Assembly: GCA_040877625.1 (NCBI GenBank)
Contig: JBBDNK010000026.1
Span: forward strand, 1 to 64,000
Length of the DNA stretch: 64,000 nt
DNA from: Methylonatrum sp040877625
Lineage (GTDB): Bacteria > Pseudomonadota > Gammaproteobacteria > Nitrococcales > Aquisalimonadaceae
Direction: 5' to 3'
The position numbers and the translations under genes are program-made. This document shows positions 17,642 to 26,934 of the stretch, piece by piece (the stretch's first letter is position 1; the number at the start of each line of letters is the position of its first letter). The notes beneath the pieces were generated by a model. That model was not told where the DNA came from. It saw nothing but the letters and a program-made list of their open reading frames with translations, and did not search any database.

Positions 17642-18790
17642 TTACTGAAACAGCAGCATGAACTCATCCAGAAGGCGGCCGAAGAAGCCGGCTTCCTCGC
17701 CGTCCTCGAGGGCGATCAGAGGAGCCTCGGCAACGATCTGGCCTTCCAGCCGCACCACGACTTCGCCCAGCTTCTGTCCCCGGCGGACCGGCGCCACCAG
17801 GGGGCTATCCACCCGCAGGCTGGCGTCCAGGTTGTCGTACTGACGCTGAGGGATAGTGATGTGCATGCTTTCCGCCAACCCGAGTGGAATGGTCTCGCTG
17901 CTTCCTTTCCAGAGCCTGGGGCTGACCAGTGCCTCGCCTTGCTCATAGAGCCGGTAGCTGCGGAAGAAGCGGAACCCGTAATTGAACAGCGCCTGGCTCT
18001 GGTCGGCGCGGGAGCCGGGGCCATCCGTGCCCATTACCGCAGCTACCAACCGCATTTCCTCGCGCAGTGCGGAGCTGACCAGATTGTAGCCGGCGGAGCT
18101 GGTATGACCGGTCTTCAGGCCGTCCACGGTGTCGTCACGGAACAGCAGCATGTTGCGATTCTGCTGGGTAATGTCGTTGAACGTGAAAGATCGCTCGGAA
18201 TAGTAGCTGTAGTACTCCGGGAAATCGCGGATCATTGCTCGCGCCAGGGTGGCAATGTCCCGTGCCGTGGTGATCTGGTTCGGGTCCGGCCAGCCGGTGG
18301 CGTTGGCAAAGGTCGTGTTGTGCATGCCCAGCCGCTCTGCATATTGATTCATGAGCTGGGCGAACGTTTCCTCGTTGCCGGCCACGTGTTCCGCGAGGGC
18401 GACGCTGGCGTCATTACCAGACTGGACGATCAATCCCCGCAGCAGGTCCTCGACAACGACGGTTCGGCCTACCTCGATGAACATCCGGGAACCGCCCATG
18501 CGCCAAGCCTTTTCGCTTACGGTTACTTCGTCTTCCAACTGCAGATGACCGGATTTGAGTTCGCTGAAGACCACGTACCCCGTCATCAGCTTGACCAGGC
18601 TGGCTGGCTCGCGCGGCTCGTCGGGGTTGTGCTCAACCAGGGTACTGCCGCTGGCGTAGTCCAGCAGAATGTAGCTGGGTGCGGACAGTGAGGGCGGTGC
18701 GGGTACCGGCATGATTTGCGCGGAGAGACCGTTGAAGAACAGGGCAGGTCCAGCAAGCAGGACCAGGATCGGAGCAATAAGGCGTTTCAT
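17642..18790 (-). CDS. dacA: D-alanyl-D-alanine carboxypeptidase (PBP5/6 type) DacA
   Basis: A 382-residue precursor with a signal peptide. It trims the terminal D-Ala of peptidoglycan stem peptides in the periplasm. The three penicillin-binding motifs are present in order: SLVK (in EPASLVKLM), SGN (VQSGNDAS) and KTG (GLKTGHTSSAG). A C-terminal PBP5-type beta domain follows, then an amphipathic tail (FFGRLLDEFMLLFQ) that would anchor it to the membrane. The ATG at 18790 begins the signal peptide, and the longer frame upstream has no support. It is the last gene of the shape operon, separated from rlpA by 67 bases. Confidence 0.95.
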   Translation of the reverse strand: MKRLIAPILVLLAGPALFFNGLSAQIMPVPAPPSLSAPSYILLDYASGSTLVEHNPDEPREPASLVKLMTGYVVFSELKSGHLQLEDEVTVSEKAWRMGGSRMFIEVGRTVVVEDLLRGLIVQSGNDASVALAEHVAGNEETFAQLMNQYAERLGMHNTTFANATGWPDPNQITTARDIATLARAMIRDFPEYYSYYSERSFTFNDITQQNRNMLLFRDDTVDGLKTGHTSSAGYNLVSSALREEMRLVAAVMGTDGPGSRADQSQALFNYGFRFFRSYRLYEQGEALVSPRLWKGSSETIPLGLAESMHITIPQRQYDNLDASLRVDSPLVAPVRRGQKLGEVVVRLEGQIVAEAPLIALEDGEEAGFFGRLLDEFMLLFQ

Positions 18791-18857
18791 GGCTTTCTGT
18801 TTCCGTTCGCATCGGCCGTAACCAGAGTGCCTGATGTGGCGACCCGGTCGCGGCAAG

Positions 18858-19754
18858 TCAGGGATTGATCGCTACGCGGCTGCTTTCCAGGCCGCGCTGT
18901 TGCAGTTCTCTGCTGAGGCGATCCACTTCTTCCACGCTATCCACCGGACCCACACGAACCCGGTACAGCGGCGAGCTATCGTTGTCATCTCCCTGGATCT
19001 GCACGGCGCCGAGACCGGCATCCACCAGGGTGCGGCGCAGGTTCTCCGCATTGTCGCGCTGGGAAAAGGCGCCAACCTGCAGGTAGTACCTGACCGGGGC
19101 GTTTACCGATACTTCACCGGGCAGGCGCCGTGCCGGCGCTGCTTGCGCCGCCGAGGACGGCCTGGATTGTCGCGCTGCTTTCCTCTCGGGTGCCGGTTTC
19201 TCGCTCCGCGCCTGATCGGCGTCGCGGTCTCGCAGAACATCGATCCGAACCGGCGCGGTGCCCGTGTCCACCATGTCCAGCCGCTGCGCCGCGGCGTAGG
19301 AAAGGTCAATGATGCGGTTATGTGCAAAGGGACCGCGGTCATTGACACGTACCACAACGCTGCGGCCGTTCTCCAGATGCGTGACGCGCACGTACGCCGG
19401 AATCGGCAGCTCCCGGTGGGCTGCGGTGAGAGTGTACATGTCGTAGGGTTCGCCGCTGCTGGTGCGGCGGCCATGGAACTTCTTGCCGTACCAGGAGGCG
19501 ATGCCTTCCTCGCTGTGGTCGTCCGGCATCTCCGCCATCACCCGGTAAGTCTGCCCGAAGACTTCGTAGGATTCAGGGTTGCCGTAGCGGCTACGTGGCT
19601 CGTCCCGCGGCTCGGGATCCTGCAGATGACTGAGATCCGGGGCTGTTGCCGGGCCGTAGTCCTGGTCCGAATCAGGGGCGTTGGGAGGTGTGCTGCTACA
19701 GGCCGCCAAAAACAGGGCGCCTGCAGCGAGCAGGCCGAAAAGCGGCATCTTCAT
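18858..19754 (-). CDS. rlpA: Septal ring lytic transglycosylase family protein RlpA
   Basis: A 298-residue lipoprotein (lipobox LAACSS near residue 19). The double-psi beta-barrel domain covers about 80-170, with GIASWYGKKFHGRRTSSGE and VRVNDRGPF. A low-complexity Arg/Ala-rich linker follows. The SPOR domain at the C-terminus (about 220-295, YYLQVGAFSQRDNAE) targets denuded glycan at the septum. In Pseudomonas, RlpA cleaves such glycan. The 5' end overlaps the mltB stop by four bases, and dacA follows. Confidence 0.94.
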   Translation of the reverse strand: MKMPLFGLLAAGALFLAACSSTPPNAPDSDQDYGPATAPDLSHLQDPEPRDEPRSRYGNPESYEVFGQTYRVMAEMPDDHSEEGIASWYGKKFHGRRTSSGEPYDMYTLTAAHRELPIPAYVRVTHLENGRSVVVRVNDRGPFAHNRIIDLSYAAAQRLDMVDTGTAPVRIDVLRDRDADQARSEKPAPERKAARQSRPSSAAQAAPARRLPGEVSVNAPVRYYLQVGAFSQRDNAENLRRTLVDAGLGAVQIQGDDNDSSPLYRVRVGPVDSVEEVDRLSRELQQRGLESSRVAINP

Positions 19755-20770
19755 GCATCGGTCTCCCGGCGTTCACGGATGGCCTGACTCAGCTGCCAGG
19801 CAGCCAGCGCATAGAGCGGGCTGTGGTTGTAGCGGGTAATGACATAGAAATTATGCAGGCCCACCCAGTATTCCGGGCCGTCTTCTCCGTCCAGTTCCAT
19901 GAGTGTGGCTTCCATGTTGTCATCCAGATCGGCTTCCGGCTCCACGCCAATGGCGCGCAGTTCGCCGACGGTCGTATAGGGCTGCCGGCCCTTGTTTGCC
20001 AGCGCGGAGACGTCGGCGCCCCGGGCGATGCTGGCTCTGCTTACTACCGGCGCATCCTCGCGCCAGCGATGTTCCCTGAAGTAGTTGGCTACGCTCGCCA
20101 CGGCATCGGGGGTACTGCTCATCAGGTCGCGGCGGCCGTCATTATTGCCGTCCACGGCATAATGCCTGTAGCTGCTGGATATGAACTGGGGTATGCCCAT
20201 GGCGCCTGCGTATGACCCGCGTATGACCAAGGGATCGAAGCCTTCTTCCTGGGCGAGCAGCAGGTACTGTTCCAGCTCGCGGCGAAAGAAATCCGCGCGT
20301 GGTGGATAGCTGAAGGCCAGCGTCGTGAGCGCATCGAGTACGCGGAATCTGCCCTGGTGCTGGCCGTAGCGCGTTTCCACGCCGATGATGGCCACCAGAA
20401 TCTCCTCGGGAATGCCGTATGCATCGCCGGCCCTTGCAATCGTCTCGCCGTGCTCGACCCAGAACGCCAGGCCGCCTTCGATGCGGTCTTCACGCATGAA
20501 GATCGGTCGGTATCGATACCAGGGCATGGCCTCGGCCGGCCGGGAGATGGCATCGATGATGTCCTGGCGGTGCTCGGCCTGGGCCAGGAGCTCCGTCAGC
20601 GCTTCGGAATCCATGCCGTGCCGTTGCGCCGCGTCCGCTATGAACTGCCGGACCTCCGGGCGATCGGCATCGAAACCTCCGGCCATGGCGGGCAACGCGA
20701 TGCACAGCAGGAGCATGGTGGGGAACAGGAATTTAGGCACCGGGAAGTGCAGCATCTTCATTCTCTTCAT
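19751..20770 (-). CDS. mltB: Membrane-bound lytic murein transglycosylase B
   Basis: A 339-residue exported protein of the SLT domain 2 / MltB family, which cuts glycan strands to 1,6-anhydro-MurNAc ends. The N-terminal hydrophobic segment runs through about residue 27. The catalytic glutamate region is GVETRYGQHQGRFRVLDALTT, and the hallmark GSYAGAMGIPQFISSSYRHYAVDGNNDGRRD follows it. No clear lipobox is seen, so it may be the soluble form. It overlaps rlpA by four bases and follows rodA after 64 bases. Confidence 0.93.
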   Translation of the reverse strand: MKRMKMLHFPVPKFLFPTMLLLCIALPAMAGGFDADRPEVRQFIADAAQRHGMDSEALTELLAQAEHRQDIIDAISRPAEAMPWYRYRPIFMREDRIEGGLAFWVEHGETIARAGDAYGIPEEILVAIIGVETRYGQHQGRFRVLDALTTLAFSYPPRADFFRRELEQYLLLAQEEGFDPLVIRGSYAGAMGIPQFISSSYRHYAVDGNNDGRRDLMSSTPDAVASVANYFREHRWREDAPVVSRASIARGADVSALANKGRQPYTTVGELRAIGVEPEADLDDNMEATLMELDGEDGPEYWVGLHNFYVITRYNHSPLYALAAWQLSQAIRERRETDA

Positions 20771-20834
20771 TATTCAACGATGTAAAGGTATCGCGCGGCC
20801 GATAACGGGTCCCACCACCTCGCCATCCGACCCG

Positions 20835-21968
20835 TCACGATGCCCAAAGTTTCCTGTGCGTATGCACGGACATGAGAATACCGAAGGCCGCCATCAGCGT
20901 CACCATGGATGTTCCGCCATAACTGATCAGCGGTAACGGCAGACCCACCACCGGCAGCAGCCCGGAGACCATGCCGACGTTGACCACGACATAGACGAAG
21001 AAGGTCAGGGCCAGGCTGCCGGCAACCAGGCGGCTATAGGTATCCTGTGCCATGGCTGCAATGTACAGACCGCGACCGATGATGAACAGGTACAGAACCA
21101 GTAGTTGCAGTACGCCCACCAGCCCGAATTCTTCGCTGAACACAGCGAATATGAAATCGGTGTTGCGTTCCGGCAGGAACTCCAGGTGGGATTGGGTGCC
21201 GTTCAGCCAACCCTTGCCGAACATCCCCCCCGAACCAATGGCGATTGTCGACTGGATGATGTGATAGCCGCTGCCAAGGGGGTCACGTTCCGGGTTGAAC
21301 AGGGTCAGGACCCGCATTTTCTGGTAATCGTGCATGAAATAGAACCAGAACATTGGAATCAGCGCGGCAATCAGTGCCACGGCCGTCAGTATGATTCTCC
21401 ATCGCAGGCCGGCCAGAAACAGGACGAAGAAGCCGGCTGCGCAAACCAGCACCGCAGTTCCGAGGTCCGGCTGCAGAATGATCAGTGCGGTAGGCACGGC
21501 GATCAGAATCATGGATAGCACGACCTGAAAGAACGTCGGCGGCAAATGCCGGTCGCTTACGTACCAGGCCACCATCATCGGGATAGCCAGTTTCATCAGC
21601 TCCGACGGCTGGAAGCGGAACACGCCGAGATCCAGCCAGCGCTGCGCGCCCTTACCCATCGTGCCGACGAACAGAACCAGTACCAGCATGATCAGCCCGG
21701 CGAGGAAGATCCAGGGTGTCCAGCGCCGTAGTGTTGCAGGAGAGATCTGGGCCATCACGACCATGGCGGTAAATGCCGCGCATAGTCGGATGATCTGCCG
21801 CTGAAGCTCCCCGAGGTCCTGGTTGGAGGCGCTATAGAGGATCACCAGGCCGACGCCGGAGAGTAACAGAACCGCGGTCAGCAGTTGGCCGTCAAGGTGC
21901 AGGTGGCGCTGCACGAACGTGAGTCGATGCGAAGGGGCGGCGCCGGAGAGGGCTCCGTTAGTCAGCAT
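20835..21968 (-). CDS. rodA: Rod-shape SEDS peptidoglycan glycosyltransferase RodA
   Basis: A 377-residue polytopic protein with about ten membrane segments. RodA polymerises lipid II during side-wall growth together with PBP2. Family blocks include QPDLGTAVL, the loop GSGMFGKGWLNGTQ..LEFLPERNTDFIFAVFSEEFG, and GLPLPLISYGGTSM near the C-terminus. The ATG at 21968 overlaps the end of mrdA by 11 bases, which suits coupled synthesis of the partner proteins. A longer start at 22007 would extend further into mrdA. Confidence 0.96.
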   Translation of the reverse strand: MLTNGALSGAAPSHRLTFVQRHLHLDGQLLTAVLLLSGVGLVILYSASNQDLGELQRQIIRLCAAFTAMVVMAQISPATLRRWTPWIFLAGLIMLVLVLFVGTMGKGAQRWLDLGVFRFQPSELMKLAIPMMVAWYVSDRHLPPTFFQVVLSMILIAVPTALIILQPDLGTAVLVCAAGFFVLFLAGLRWRIILTAVALIAALIPMFWFYFMHDYQKMRVLTLFNPERDPLGSGYHIIQSTIAIGSGGMFGKGWLNGTQSHLEFLPERNTDFIFAVFSEEFGLVGVLQLLVLYLFIIGRGLYIAAMAQDTYSRLVAGSLALTFFVYVVVNVGMVSGLLPVVGLPLPLISYGGTSMVTLMAAFGILMSVHTHRKLWAS

Positions 21969-23868
21969 TGCCCAGCTCCCCGTTGGCGTCCAGGTCCATG
22001 AATGCATCCATCACCTTGCGCGCCATGGGCGCGGCCACCGCCCCCCCGCTACCACCGTTTTCGACAATGACCGCCACGGCGATCCTGGGATCCCTGGCGG
22101 GGGCGAACGCGTTGAACAAGGCATGATCCCGAAGCCGATGCTCGATTTCCTCCTCGTCGTATTCCTGGTCCGCGGCGAGGCTGAACACCTGGGCCGTGCC
22201 GGTCTTGCCCGCGATCTGATAGGCCGCGCCCTCGCCTGCGCTGCGTGCTGTTCCTCGGGTGCTGTGGACCACCGCGACCATGGACTCCACGACCTTCTCC
22301 CAGTTGTCGTCGCTTCTCAGCGAGAGCGCCGGGTTCAGAACCAGGGGTTCCGGGTCCAGTTCCCGGGTGTCGCCGCTGGCCGAGTCCCGGATCGCGCGGA
22401 TCAGGCGAGGGGAGAACGCTTCACCGCGACGCGCCAGCACGGCTGTGGCTTGAGCCAGTTGCAGCGGTGTGGTCAGGAAGAACCCTTGCCCGATGCCGGT
22501 GATCAGCGTTTCACCGTGATACCAAGCCTCGTTGCGGTTGGCGCGCTTCCACTGCCGCGAGGGAAGGATGCCGCCAAGCTCTCCCGGCATGCCGGAGTTT
22601 GGTGTCTGACCGAACCCGAACCCGCTAAGAAAGGCGTGGATATTGTCGATGCCCAGGCGGTAGGCCAGATCATAGAAATAGACATCGCAGGACTCGACGA
22701 TACCCTTGTTCAGATCCATGGGGCCGTGTCCCTGCCTCTTCCAGCAGCGCCAGCGGTGATCGATCCCGGGCAGGCTGTAGTGGCCATAGCAGGTGATGCG
22801 CTCATCAGGTGTCATGGTGCCGTGTTCCAATCCGGCGAGCGCCATGAACGGCTTGACGGTGGAGCCCGGCGGATACTGGCCGCGCAGCGCGCGGTTGAAC
22901 AACGGCTTGTCGATGTTCTCCTGCAGATTGCGGAACGCGTCCAGATCGATTCCGTGCACGAACAGATTCGGGTCGAATGTCGGTTTGCTGGCCAGGGCGA
23001 GGACGTCACCATTGCGTACGTCAATGGCAACCAGGGCGCCGGCGTACTCGCCCAGCGCATCCTCCGCCACGCGCTGCAGCCGGCTGTCGATGGTCAGAAA
23101 GACGTCGTTGCCGGGGTTCGGGGCAACCCGCTCCAGTGGCCGGATCACCCTGCCCATGGCATTGGTTTCTACCCGCTCGATACCCGAGTGTCCGTGCAGA
23201 CGTTCCTCGAATTGCAACTCCGCGCCGGCCTTGCCCATGTGCGTACTGCCCCTGTACCGGGACGGATCGATTCGGCTCAGTTCGCGCTCGTTGATGCGGC
23301 CCACGTGGCCGATTGCGTGTACGGCGTGCGCCCCCTGGGGGTAGAACCGGGTAAGCCGCGCTTCGACTTCCACCCCGGGAAACCGATGCCGATTGGTGGC
23401 GAACGCGGCCACGTCACGCTCGTTCAGCCGGAATTTCAGGGCAACGGCATCGAACCGCCGGGACCGCTGGCGCAGGCTCAGAAACCGCTCTATTTCCCGG
23501 TCTTCCAGCGGGATGATTTCAGCGAGTTCCTGGAGAGTGGCATCCAGGTCCGGTACCTGTTCGGGCGTTATCATGATCTGAAAGGTGGGGCGGTTTTCCG
23601 CCAGAATCACACCATTGCGATCATGAATGAGCCCGCGATTGGGTGGCATGGGCACCAGCTTGACCCGATTTGCAAGGGACATCGTGGTGTAGTGCTGGTG
23701 GCCGAGCACCTGCAACTGCGCCATGCGGGCGCCCAGCAGCCCGAGCGCGCCAAGCACGCCGGCACCGGCCAGAACCGCCCGTCGGGTGAACAGCTGCTGT
23801 TCCCGATGTTGGTCGCGGAGCTGGTTCTTGCCGTTGTTGTCGTTAACTGCCATACCCGGGAGGTTCAC
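21958..23868 (-). CDS. mrdA: Penicillin-binding protein 2 (transpeptidase MrdA)
   Basis: A 636-residue class B PBP with one N-terminal membrane anchor (about residues 28-50), a pedestal domain and a transpeptidase domain. The active-site serine is in YPPGSTVKPF, SCD follows in VESCDVYFYD, and KTGT is in IAGKTGTAQVF. PBP2 crosslinks murein during elongation in the Rod complex with RodA, MreB, MreC and MreD. All of these are in this operon, upstream or just downstream. Confidence 0.97.
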   Translation of the reverse strand: MNLPGMAVNDNNGKNQLRDQHREQQLFTRRAVLAGAGVLGALGLLGARMAQLQVLGHQHYTTMSLANRVKLVPMPPNRGLIHDRNGVILAENRPTFQIMITPEQVPDLDATLQELAEIIPLEDREIERFLSLRQRSRRFDAVALKFRLNERDVAAFATNRHRFPGVEVEARLTRFYPQGAHAVHAIGHVGRINERELSRIDPSRYRGSTHMGKAGAELQFEERLHGHSGIERVETNAMGRVIRPLERVAPNPGNDVFLTIDSRLQRVAEDALGEYAGALVAIDVRNGDVLALASKPTFDPNLFVHGIDLDAFRNLQENIDKPLFNRALRGQYPPGSTVKPFMALAGLEHGTMTPDERITCYGHYSLPGIDHRWRCWKRQGHGPMDLNKGIVESCDVYFYDLAYRLGIDNIHAFLSGFGFGQTPNSGMPGELGGILPSRQWKRANRNEAWYHGETLITGIGQGFFLTTPLQLAQATAVLARRGEAFSPRLIRAIRDSASGDTRELDPEPLVLNPALSLRSDDNWEKVVESMVAVVHSTRGTARSAGEGAAYQIAGKTGTAQVFSLAADQEYDEEEIEHRLRDHALFNAFAPARDPRIAVAVIVENGGSGGAVAAPMARKVMDAFMDLDANGELGNAD

Positions 23869-23921
23869 TGTAGATCTGGTTTGAGTGCCGCTGTTTGACG
23901 GATTCTACCGCCAACGCCCCG

Positions 23922-24410
23922 CTACTTTACGCCGTAATGTCGACGAATACCGCGCATCAGGATGAATATCCAGGGCCACAGGAAAGTGCCCACCAATGGT
24001 GGCAGCCAGTAGCTGAGCCCCGGCGTGGGGCGGCCAGTGAGCCCATTGATCCACATCTGAATGAGGTTCACCAGCGTCAGAAGCACAAGTACGATCAGCG
24101 CCTGTTGCCCAAGTGGGTAGACCCTGATGCGCTGATGCAGTTTCAGGACCACGAACGCGACCACCGCATAGGCCAGCGCCTGCTGGCCAAGCAAGCCGGC
24201 CTGAAGGGCATCCTGCCCCAGTCCTGCTACCCAGGCCACGCCGACACCCACCCGGTGCGGAACGGCCATGCACCAGTAAATCAGGACCAGGGCAACCCAT
24301 TCCGGCCTGGCTGCTCTCGCCCAGTCCGGTAACGGCATCACCGTCAGCAGATACGCAGCCAGAAAACTGCCAACTATCACCAGGCCGCCGCTTCCCCGCG
24401 CCGCGCTCAC
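23922..24410 (-). CDS. mreD: Rod-shape-determining membrane protein MreD
   Basis: A 162-residue protein with about five membrane segments and the MreD pattern (RPEWVALVLIYWCMAVPHRVG near residue 35). It is part of the elongasome. Its start overlaps mreC by four bases. A longer frame covering the same place (23905-24546) has no family match and is rejected. Confidence 0.93.
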   Translation of the reverse strand: MSAARGSGGLVIVGSFLAAYLLTVMPLPDWARAARPEWVALVLIYWCMAVPHRVGVGVAWVAGLGQDALQAGLLGQQALAYAVVAFVVLKLHQRIRVYPLGQQALIVLVLLTLVNLIQMWINGLTGRPTPGLSYWLPPLVGTFLWPWIFILMRGIRRHYGVK

Positions 24411-25300
24411 GGTTCGGCTTCCTCGGCCATGCCTCTGGTCCTCCTGGAGCGCACCAGCAGAAGCTCGCGGCTACGGTCCAGCTCGGCACTGGGTTCGGCC
24501 GTAATGCGGGCGAACGGCAGCCCCGGTTCCCGGACCACTTCGGCAACCCGTGCTACCGGGTAGCCCTGCGGAAATCTCCCCCCCAGACCGGAGGTGACCA
24601 GCAGGTCGCCGGTTTCGACATCGGCGTTATTGGGCAGATGGGGCAGTTCCAACTCGCGCAGGTTGCCGTTTCCGAAAGCAATGGCCCTTAGGCCGTTACG
24701 GTTTATCTGTACCGGAATTGCATGGCTGGGGTCCGTGATCAGACGCACAACCGCGGTACTTCGGCCGACGGTATCCACCTGGCCCATGATACCGCTGGCA
24801 TCCAGCACCGGCTGGCCGATAAAGACGCCATGGCGGGCGCCCTTGTCGATCTGGAGCACGTGGCGATAAGGGTCCAGGTCCACGCGCATCAGTTCAGCGA
24901 TCAGCACCGACTCTTCCACTTCGTAGGAAGATTCCAGCAGGCCCTGCAGGCGGATGTTTTCACGCTCCAGCTGATCAAGACGTTGCAGACGAACCTCGTA
25001 GAGCAGGTGTTGATTGCGAAGGCGGGCATTCTCGTCCAACAGCGCGCGCCGGGTGGCGAAGTTCTCGGAGGTATAGCCGACCAGGTCGAAGGGCAGGTTG
25101 ACCAGGAAGTGCACGGGCGCCACCGCGGTGTGCACCGCCTCGCGGACTGGCGCGCTGAGGTGCTGGCGGTGGTCAAGCGTCATCAGCCCGACCGACACCA
25201 GGGTCAGCAGGATGAGACGCGTGGTCACCGAGGGACCTTGGGCGAATAACGGTTTGATGATGATCCCCGGGGCAATACCGGCCGTGTCGGTCACGGCCAA
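24407..25300 (-). CDS. mreC: Rod-shape-determining protein MreC
   Basis: A 297-residue bitopic protein. The N-terminus has the usual IIKPLFAQGPSVTTRLI lead-in to one membrane helix. A coiled coil (about 70-115, ENARLRNQHLLYEVRLQRLDQL) and the two beta domains of MreC (about 125-275) follow. It links PBP2/RodA to MreB filaments. It starts 54 bases after mreB and overlaps mreD. Confidence 0.95.
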   Translation of the reverse strand: MAVTDTAGIAPGIIIKPLFAQGPSVTTRLILLTLVSVGLMTLDHRQHLSAPVREAVHTAVAPVHFLVNLPFDLVGYTSENFATRRALLDENARLRNQHLLYEVRLQRLDQLERENIRLQGLLESSYEVEESVLIAELMRVDLDPYRHVLQIDKGARHGVFIGQPVLDASGIMGQVDTVGRSTAVVRLITDPSHAIPVQINRNGLRAIAFGNGNLRELELPHLPNNADVETGDLLVTSGLGGRFPQGYPVARVAEVVREPGLPFARITAEPSAELDRSRELLLVRSRRTRGMAEEAEP

Positions 25301-25354
25301 GGCGTATCAATTCTGTGGCGGAACCGATCCCGGCACGACGTCGACAGTACCTGG

Positions 25355-26398
25355 TCAGTCTACGGTAAACAGGTCCAGGCCCTGTTCGTCCATGAGCTCC
25401 AGAGCGCGACCGCCGCCCCGGGCGACACACGTCAGCGGGTCGTCCGCTACCACCACGGGCAATCCGGTCTCTTCCATGATCAGGCGATCAAGGTTGCGCA
25501 GCAGCGCGCCGCCGCCGGTGAGTACGATGCCCCGGTCGGCGACGTCCGCACCCAGTTCCGGTGGTGTCTGTTCGAGGGCTGTCTTGACCGCCCCTACGAT
25601 GGCGGACAAGGGCTCCTGCAGGGCTTCGAGAATCTCGTTGCTGTTCAGCGTAAAGCTGCGCGGCACGCCCTGGGCGAGGTTGCGGCCCTTGACGTCAAGC
25701 TCCCGCACCTCGCTGCCGGGGAAGGCGGTGCCGATTTCGTGCTTGATGCGCTCCGCCGTGGCTTCGCCGATCAGGATGCCATAGTTGCGGCGCACATAAT
25801 TGATGATGGCCTCGTCGAAGCGGTCACCGCCGATACGCACGGAGGCGGAGTAAACGATGCCGTTCAGGGACAGCACAGCTACTTCCGAGGTGCCGCCGCC
25901 AATATCCAGCACCATGGAGCCGCGGGCTTCGTCCACCGGCATGTTGGCACCGATGGCGGCTGCCCGGGGCTCTTCGATCAGGTAGACTTCTCGGGCGCCG
26001 GCGCCAACGGCGGATTCCTTGATGGCGCGGCGTTCAACCTGAGTAGACCCGCAGGGAACGCAGACCAGGACACGTGGGCTGGGCTTGAAGAAACGGGCCT
26101 CGTGCACCTTCTTTATGAAATGCTGCAGCATTTTCTCGGTGACGGTGAAGTCGGCGATCACGCCGTCCTTCAGCGGCCGGATTGCTTTGATGTTGCCGGG
26201 GGTGCGGCCCATCATGTTCTTTGCTTCAAGGCCGACGGCCGCGATTGTCTTGGGTCCGCCGTCACGATCCTGGCGGATGGCCACCACGGACGGTTCGTTC
26301 AGCACGATCCCCTGACCCCGCAGGTAGATCAACGTGTTGGCTGTGCCGAGGTCGATTGAGAGGTCGTTGGAGAAAAGCCCGCGAATGCCCTTGAACAT
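25355..26398 (-). CDS. mreB: Actin-like rod-shape protein MreB
   Basis: A 347-residue bacterial actin, the normal length. ATP-binding motifs are clear: DLGTANTLIY near the N-terminus, LDIGGGTSEVAVLSL in the middle and GIVLTGGGALLRNLD near the C-terminus. It organises side-wall synthesis. It is the first gene of the minus-strand mreBCD-mrdA-rodA-mltB-rlpA-dacA unit and diverges from gatC across 188 bases. Confidence 0.98.
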   Translation of the reverse strand: MFKGIRGLFSNDLSIDLGTANTLIYLRGQGIVLNEPSVVAIRQDRDGGPKTIAAVGLEAKNMMGRTPGNIKAIRPLKDGVIADFTVTEKMLQHFIKKVHEARFFKPSPRVLVCVPCGSTQVERRAIKESAVGAGAREVYLIEEPRAAAIGANMPVDEARGSMVLDIGGGTSEVAVLSLNGIVYSASVRIGGDRFDEAIINYVRRNYGILIGEATAERIKHEIGTAFPGSEVRELDVKGRNLAQGVPRSFTLNSNEILEALQEPLSAIVGAVKTALEQTPPELGADVADRGIVLTGGGALLRNLDRLIMEETGLPVVVADDPLTCVARGGGRALELMDEQGLDLFTVD

Positions 26399-26520
26399 TA
26401 TTGCTGTCCCGCTGGGTGAAAGGCGCCTAATCTAACAACGGGGTGGGGTTTCAGCAAGCGGAGACGCTGGTTTCGGGCATCCCGTCACACCGGCGGCAGG
26501 TGCCGCGGTAACCATCCAGT

Positions 26521-26549
26521 TTGCCATAAGGGCTGTATTCACCGAAAAT
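26521..26549 (+). promoter_or_regulatory. Candidate sigma-70 promoter of gatCAB
   Basis: TTGCCA (26521-26526) and GAAAAT (26544-26549) are separated by 17 bases, with five and four of six matches to consensus. They lie 37 bases upstream of the gatC ATG. Confidence 0.4.
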
Positions 26550-26586
26550 TGCCGGTTCCTCCGGCTATCAGGAATGGAGTCGCCGC

Positions 26587-26874
26587 ATGTCCCTGAGTAA
26601 CGATGACGTCAAGCAGATCGCGCACCTTGCGCGACTGGCGGTGAATGACGAGGATCTGGCCGACCACGCCCGCAATCTGTCCGACATCCTGTCTTTCGTG
26701 GAAGCCATGGGTGCGGTGGACACCACCTCCGTGGAGCCCATGGCCCACCCCCTGGACATGGCGCAGCGGCTGCGGCCGGATCTGGTCACCGAAGAGAACC
26801 AGCGGGAGCTGTTCCAGTCCATCGCGCCGGCAACGGAAGCAGGCCTGTACCTGGTGCCTCGCGTTATTGAGTGA
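26587..26874 (+). CDS. gatC: Asp-tRNA(Asn)/Glu-tRNA(Gln) amidotransferase subunit C
   Basis: A 95-residue GatC, the usual size. It wraps around and stabilises GatA in the GatCAB transamidation complex. The typical start (SNDDVKQIAHLARLAVNDED) and the internal TTSVEPMAHPLDMAQRLRPD segment are present. First gene of gatCAB. Confidence 0.96.
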   Translation: MSLSNDDVKQIAHLARLAVNDEDLADHARNLSDILSFVEAMGAVDTTSVEPMAHPLDMAQRLRPDLVTEENQRELFQSIAPATEAGLYLVPRVIE

Positions 26875-26934
26875 TGCGGCCCCGTGCCTGTGGGCACTGG
26901 TTTTCCCAGTCTGGTTAATCAACGGATAGTCATC

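Noticed and set aside
21919..23898. 659-codon plus-strand open frame
   Set aside because: Antisense to mrdA, which has all PBP2 motifs. The product is low-complexity and has no family pattern; such frames are common in high-GC DNA.
23905..24546. 213-codon frame competing with mreD
   Set aside because: MreD in the other frame has the family sequence and overlaps mreC by four bases as expected.
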